From NCBI RefSeq assembly GCF_003007685.1, contig NZ_PXNN01000006.1, forward strand, positions 186,001-250,000: a stretch of DNA of 64,000 nt. The letters run 5' to 3'. The position numbers and the translations under genes were made by a program. The stretch comes from Marinobacter halophilus (GTDB lineage: Bacteria > Pseudomonadota > Gammaproteobacteria > Pseudomonadales > Oleiphilaceae). This document shows, piece by piece, positions 61,888 to 64,000 of the stretch (positions are counted from its first letter, which is position 1; every line of letters starts with the position of its first letter). The notes beneath the pieces are model-generated. The model ran no database searches. It was given only the letters and a program-made list of their open reading frames with translations, and was not told the DNA's origin.

Positions 61888-62502
61888 TTAAAGATTCCAG
61901 ACCTGGTCTGCCAGTACCTTTCGGTCTTCTTCATCGTGGCTGGCAAGGACAAGAATGGCGCCGCGTGCCTTTTCCTCGAGCAGCATGGTTCTCAGGTTGT
62001 GTTTTGCGTCCGGGTCCAGCCCGGTCATCGGTTCATCCAACAGGAGTACCGGCTTACGCCGCAGAATGGCGCGGAGCAGGGCAATACGTTGTCGTTGCCC
62101 ACCGGACAGTTCTGCTGGCATTCGGTAGCCGAAGCCTGCCAGGCCAGCACGATCGAGGCTTTGTGCGATCATCTGCCTCTGATCCGACGTCAGTTTCAGT
62201 CCGGAATGCAGGCCAAGGCCAATGTTGGTGGCAACATCCAGATGCTCAAACAGGTTGTGCTCCTGGAATACGCTGGATACTGGTCGCTCCCAAGGGGACA
62301 GATTCTGGATGGCCTGGCCGGCCAGGCGAATAGCCCCGGAATCCGGCTCAAGAAACCCGGCAATCAGGTTCAACACGGTCGACTTTCCGGTGCCACTGGC
62401 CCCATGCACGGCGACGCAATGCCCGGGGGCGACAGAAAAACCGAATTGCCAGCCAGTGGTCTGGCCCGGGTATCGGAAACTGAGCTGATCGAGTTCAAGC
62501 AT
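61888..62502 (-). CDS. thiQ: Thiamine ABC transporter ATP-binding protein ThiQ
   Basis: The 204-residue ATPase has Walker A GASGTGKSTVLNLI, signature LSGGQRQRIALLRAIL and Walker B VLLLDEPMTGLD, with a short chain as in ThiQ. It overlaps thiP by 8 bases. It is the final gene of the thiBPQ-type operon, so it energises uptake of thiamine or its phosphates. Confidence 0.9.
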   Translation of the reverse strand: MLELDQLSFRYPGQTTGWQFGFSVAPGHCVAVHGASGTGKSTVLNLIAGFLEPDSGAIRLAGQAIQNLSPWERPVSSVFQEHNLFEHLDVATNIGLGLHSGLKLTSDQRQMIAQSLDRAGLAGFGYRMPAELSGGQRQRIALLRAILRRKPVLLLDEPMTGLDPDAKHNLRTMLLEEKARGAILVLASHDEEDRKVLADQVWNL

Positions 62503-64000
62503 GTTCGGGTTCCACTACGGACGGAGACGCGGTGACGCGTTGTGTGCGGATCGCTGGCCTGCTAATTGCCGACAGTACGACAAAAATCAGCATGAGCAGG
62601 CCCAGTAACCACAGGCCGGTGCCGGCAGCGTCTGCCACGCGGTAGCTGCTCAGTTGTTGGTACATGAGCACCGGTAAGGTGGGCTGGCCCGGGCTACCGA
62701 ACAGCGCGATAACGCCAAAATCGCCCATCGATAATGCCGTGCCATAGGCCAGGCCCAGGGCGATTGGCCGGCGCATCCGCGGCCAATACAGCCAGCGCCA
62801 GCGATACCAGCCCAATACGCCGAGTTGATCGGCCAGGCGCCGGCTGTTGTCATCCAGCTCGGCCAGTGGTCCCCGCAACACCTGAATCACAAACGGCAGC
62901 GCCATCAATCCATTGATAAAAGACACCAGTGCCCAGCCTTGGGCAGTATTGCCAAGCCCCGGGCGGAGCAGCAGAAATAATCCGGTACCCAGTACCAGGG
63001 GGGGCACCACCAGCGGCAGGTAGCCGGCGGTGACCGGGATGGCCGATAGCATTTTGCCGCTGGATTTGTGAGTGGCAGCCAGCGTTAACAGGGCGCCAAG
63101 CACGGCGCCCAACCCGGCAGGAATGGCAATTAGCAGGCTTCGGCCTGTCGCCGGCAAAAGCTGGAAATAGAGCGCCGGTATTCCATTGAGCGGAACCAGT
63201 GCTGGTGCACCTCGCAGGATAATGGCGAATAGCGGAAGGGTCAGAAAAACAAAGAATACCCAAAGCAGAACCGCACCCAGGCAACGTTGCGATACAGAAT
63301 AGCGCAGGGTAATCGGGTTGCTAAACCGTCGGCCAGGCATAAGCGACGTCGGCATCTGTTTTTGGAACGCCAACCACCACAAACTGCCACAGATTACCAA
63401 TTGAATAACCGCCAACAAAGCTGCCTGAGCAAAATCGAACTCAAACCGGAGCGCCTGGTAGATGGCGACCTCCAGAGTGGTGGTGGCGGGCCCGCCGCCC
63501 AGGGTCATGATGATGGCGAAACTGGTGAAACACAGAGTGAACACCAGGGCCGCTAACCCGGGCAGAATCGGCCGCATAGCCGGCCAGTGCACAGTGCGCC
63601 ATAACCACCAGCCACGCAGTCCAAGCTGGGATGCGATTCTCAGGCGGGGCGCGGGGACGGCTTCCAGGGTCTGCAACAGGATTCTGGCAGCCAGCGGCGC
63701 GTTAAAAAACACATGGGCGAGCAGGATGCCGTTCACCCCATACAGATTCCAGCCGTGGTGGGGAAACCACTCACTGACCATGGTGGTCAGCCAGCCTTGC
63801 CGGCCATACACACCGATGATTCCAGACACCGCGACAATGGTTGGTAAAACCAGGCTCAGTTCCATCAACCTCAGCAGCAGCGCCCGACCGGTGAAGTCGT
63901 GAAAACGGGCAAGCGCAAGAGCGACCGGCACCGCCACCAGCAGGCTTAACAAAACGGACAACACTGCCTGCCAAAGGGTAAAAGTAACCACCCCCCGGAG
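62495..64000 (-). CDS. thiP: Thiamine ABC transporter permease ThiP, 5' end cut by window
   Basis: The frame is open to base 64000 (501 residues seen, about 30-40 missing). Two permease halves each with an EAA-type loop and VVPPLVLGTGLFLLLRP-like and LPTIVAVSGIIGVYGRQGWL motifs fit the fused ThiP, E. coli length 536. The codons to 64000 continue the frame beyond the GTG at 63991, so that GTG is not the true start. The binding protein ThiB is expected just outside the window. Confidence 0.9.
   Translation of the reverse strand, partial: LRGVVTFTLWQAVLSVLLSLLVAVPVALALARFHDFTGRALLLRLMELSLVLPTIVAVSGIIGVYGRQGWLTTMVSEWFPHHGWNLYGVNGILLAHVFFNAPLAARILLQTLEAVPAPRLRIASQLGLRGWWLWRTVHWPAMRPILPGLAALVFTLCFTSFAIIMTLGGGPATTTLEVAIYQALRFEFDFAQAALLAVIQLVICGSLWWLAFQKQMPTSLMPGRRFSNPITLRYSVSQRCLGAVLLWVFFVFLTLPLFAIILRGAPALVPLNGIPALYFQLLPATGRSLLIAIPAGLGAVLGALLTLAATHKSSGKMLSAIPVTAGYLPLVVPPLVLGTGLFLLLRPGLGNTAQGWALVSFINGLMALPFVIQVLRGPLAELDDNSRRLADQLGVLGWYRWRWLYWPRMRRPIALGLAYGTALSMGDFGVIALFGSPGQPTLPVLMYQQLSSYRVADAAGTGLWLLGLLMLIFVVLSAISRPAIRTQRVTASPSVVEPEHA

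Overview
The window is chromosomal DNA from a motile, respiring gammaproteobacterium. Gene content and order fit a marine member of the Marinobacter/Pseudomonas neighbourhood: fadBA, gltA divergent from sdhCDAB-sucAB-lpd-sucCD, a GntR gene abutting smc-zipA-ligA, flgN-flgM-flgA/cheV-cheR, and gacA-uvrC-pgsA. Marinobacter is my best guess from gene order and protein flavour; no rRNA is present to prove it. Coding density is high. I see no insertion sequence, prophage, integrase or CRISPR array, so this is mostly core genome with a few accessory islets.

Layout. 1-1.2 kb: a cut-off universal stress protein gene and an unknown periplasmic helical protein. 1.5-4.9 kb: fadBA (beta-oxidation). 5.1-7.8 kb: topA, then an unusual array of CACGGAC heptamers and a convergent 3-hydroxyisobutyrate-dehydrogenase-like gene. 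8.9-22 kb: a TCA-cycle block, with citrate synthase divergent from succinate dehydrogenase, 2-oxoglutarate dehydrogenase and succinyl-CoA synthetase; both divergent promoters can be read. 22.2-26 kb: trpS-scpA-scpB-rluB. 26-27 kb: a diguanylate cyclase. 27.2-34.6 kb: GntR regulator-smc-zipA-ligA (chromosome organisation, division, DNA joining). 34.7-37.4 kb: a large lipoprotein of unknown role. 37.4-41.6 kb: a CBS protein, mnmC, a periplasmic cyclophilin, and an orphan protein carrying a near-perfect c-di-GMP-binding MshEN motif pair. 41.7-45.3 kb: flagellar and chemotaxis genes with sigma-28 promoters. 45.3-47.7 kb: MFS transporter, double cupin, isochorismatase-like hydrolase. 47.9 kb: tRNA-Ser(GGA). 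48.2-51.3 kb: a porin, a broken acylphosphatase gene, and a diheme cytochrome pair resembling thiosulfate dehydrogenase TsdA/TsdB. 51.5-55 kb: DUF1330-like protein, AzlCD, a chemoreceptor, an UPF0270-like protein. 55.1-58.2 kb: gacA-uvrC-pgsA. 58.3-61.8 kb: an Mla/Pqi-type lipid ABC transporter. 61.9-64 kb: thiQ and a cut-off thiP.

How they fit together. The cell oxidises fatty acids (fadBA) into a complete TCA block, and may draw extra electrons from thiosulfate (TsdBA-like cytochromes). Swimming and signalling genes (cheV, cheR, flgAMN, chemoreceptor, GGDEF protein, MshEN protein, GacA) suggest a c-di-GMP-controlled choice between motility and surface life. The most promising undescribed items are the MshEN protein at 40876-41625, the lipoprotein at 34750-37434, the CACGGAC array at 7840-7937, and the acylphosphatase remnant at 49329-49514.
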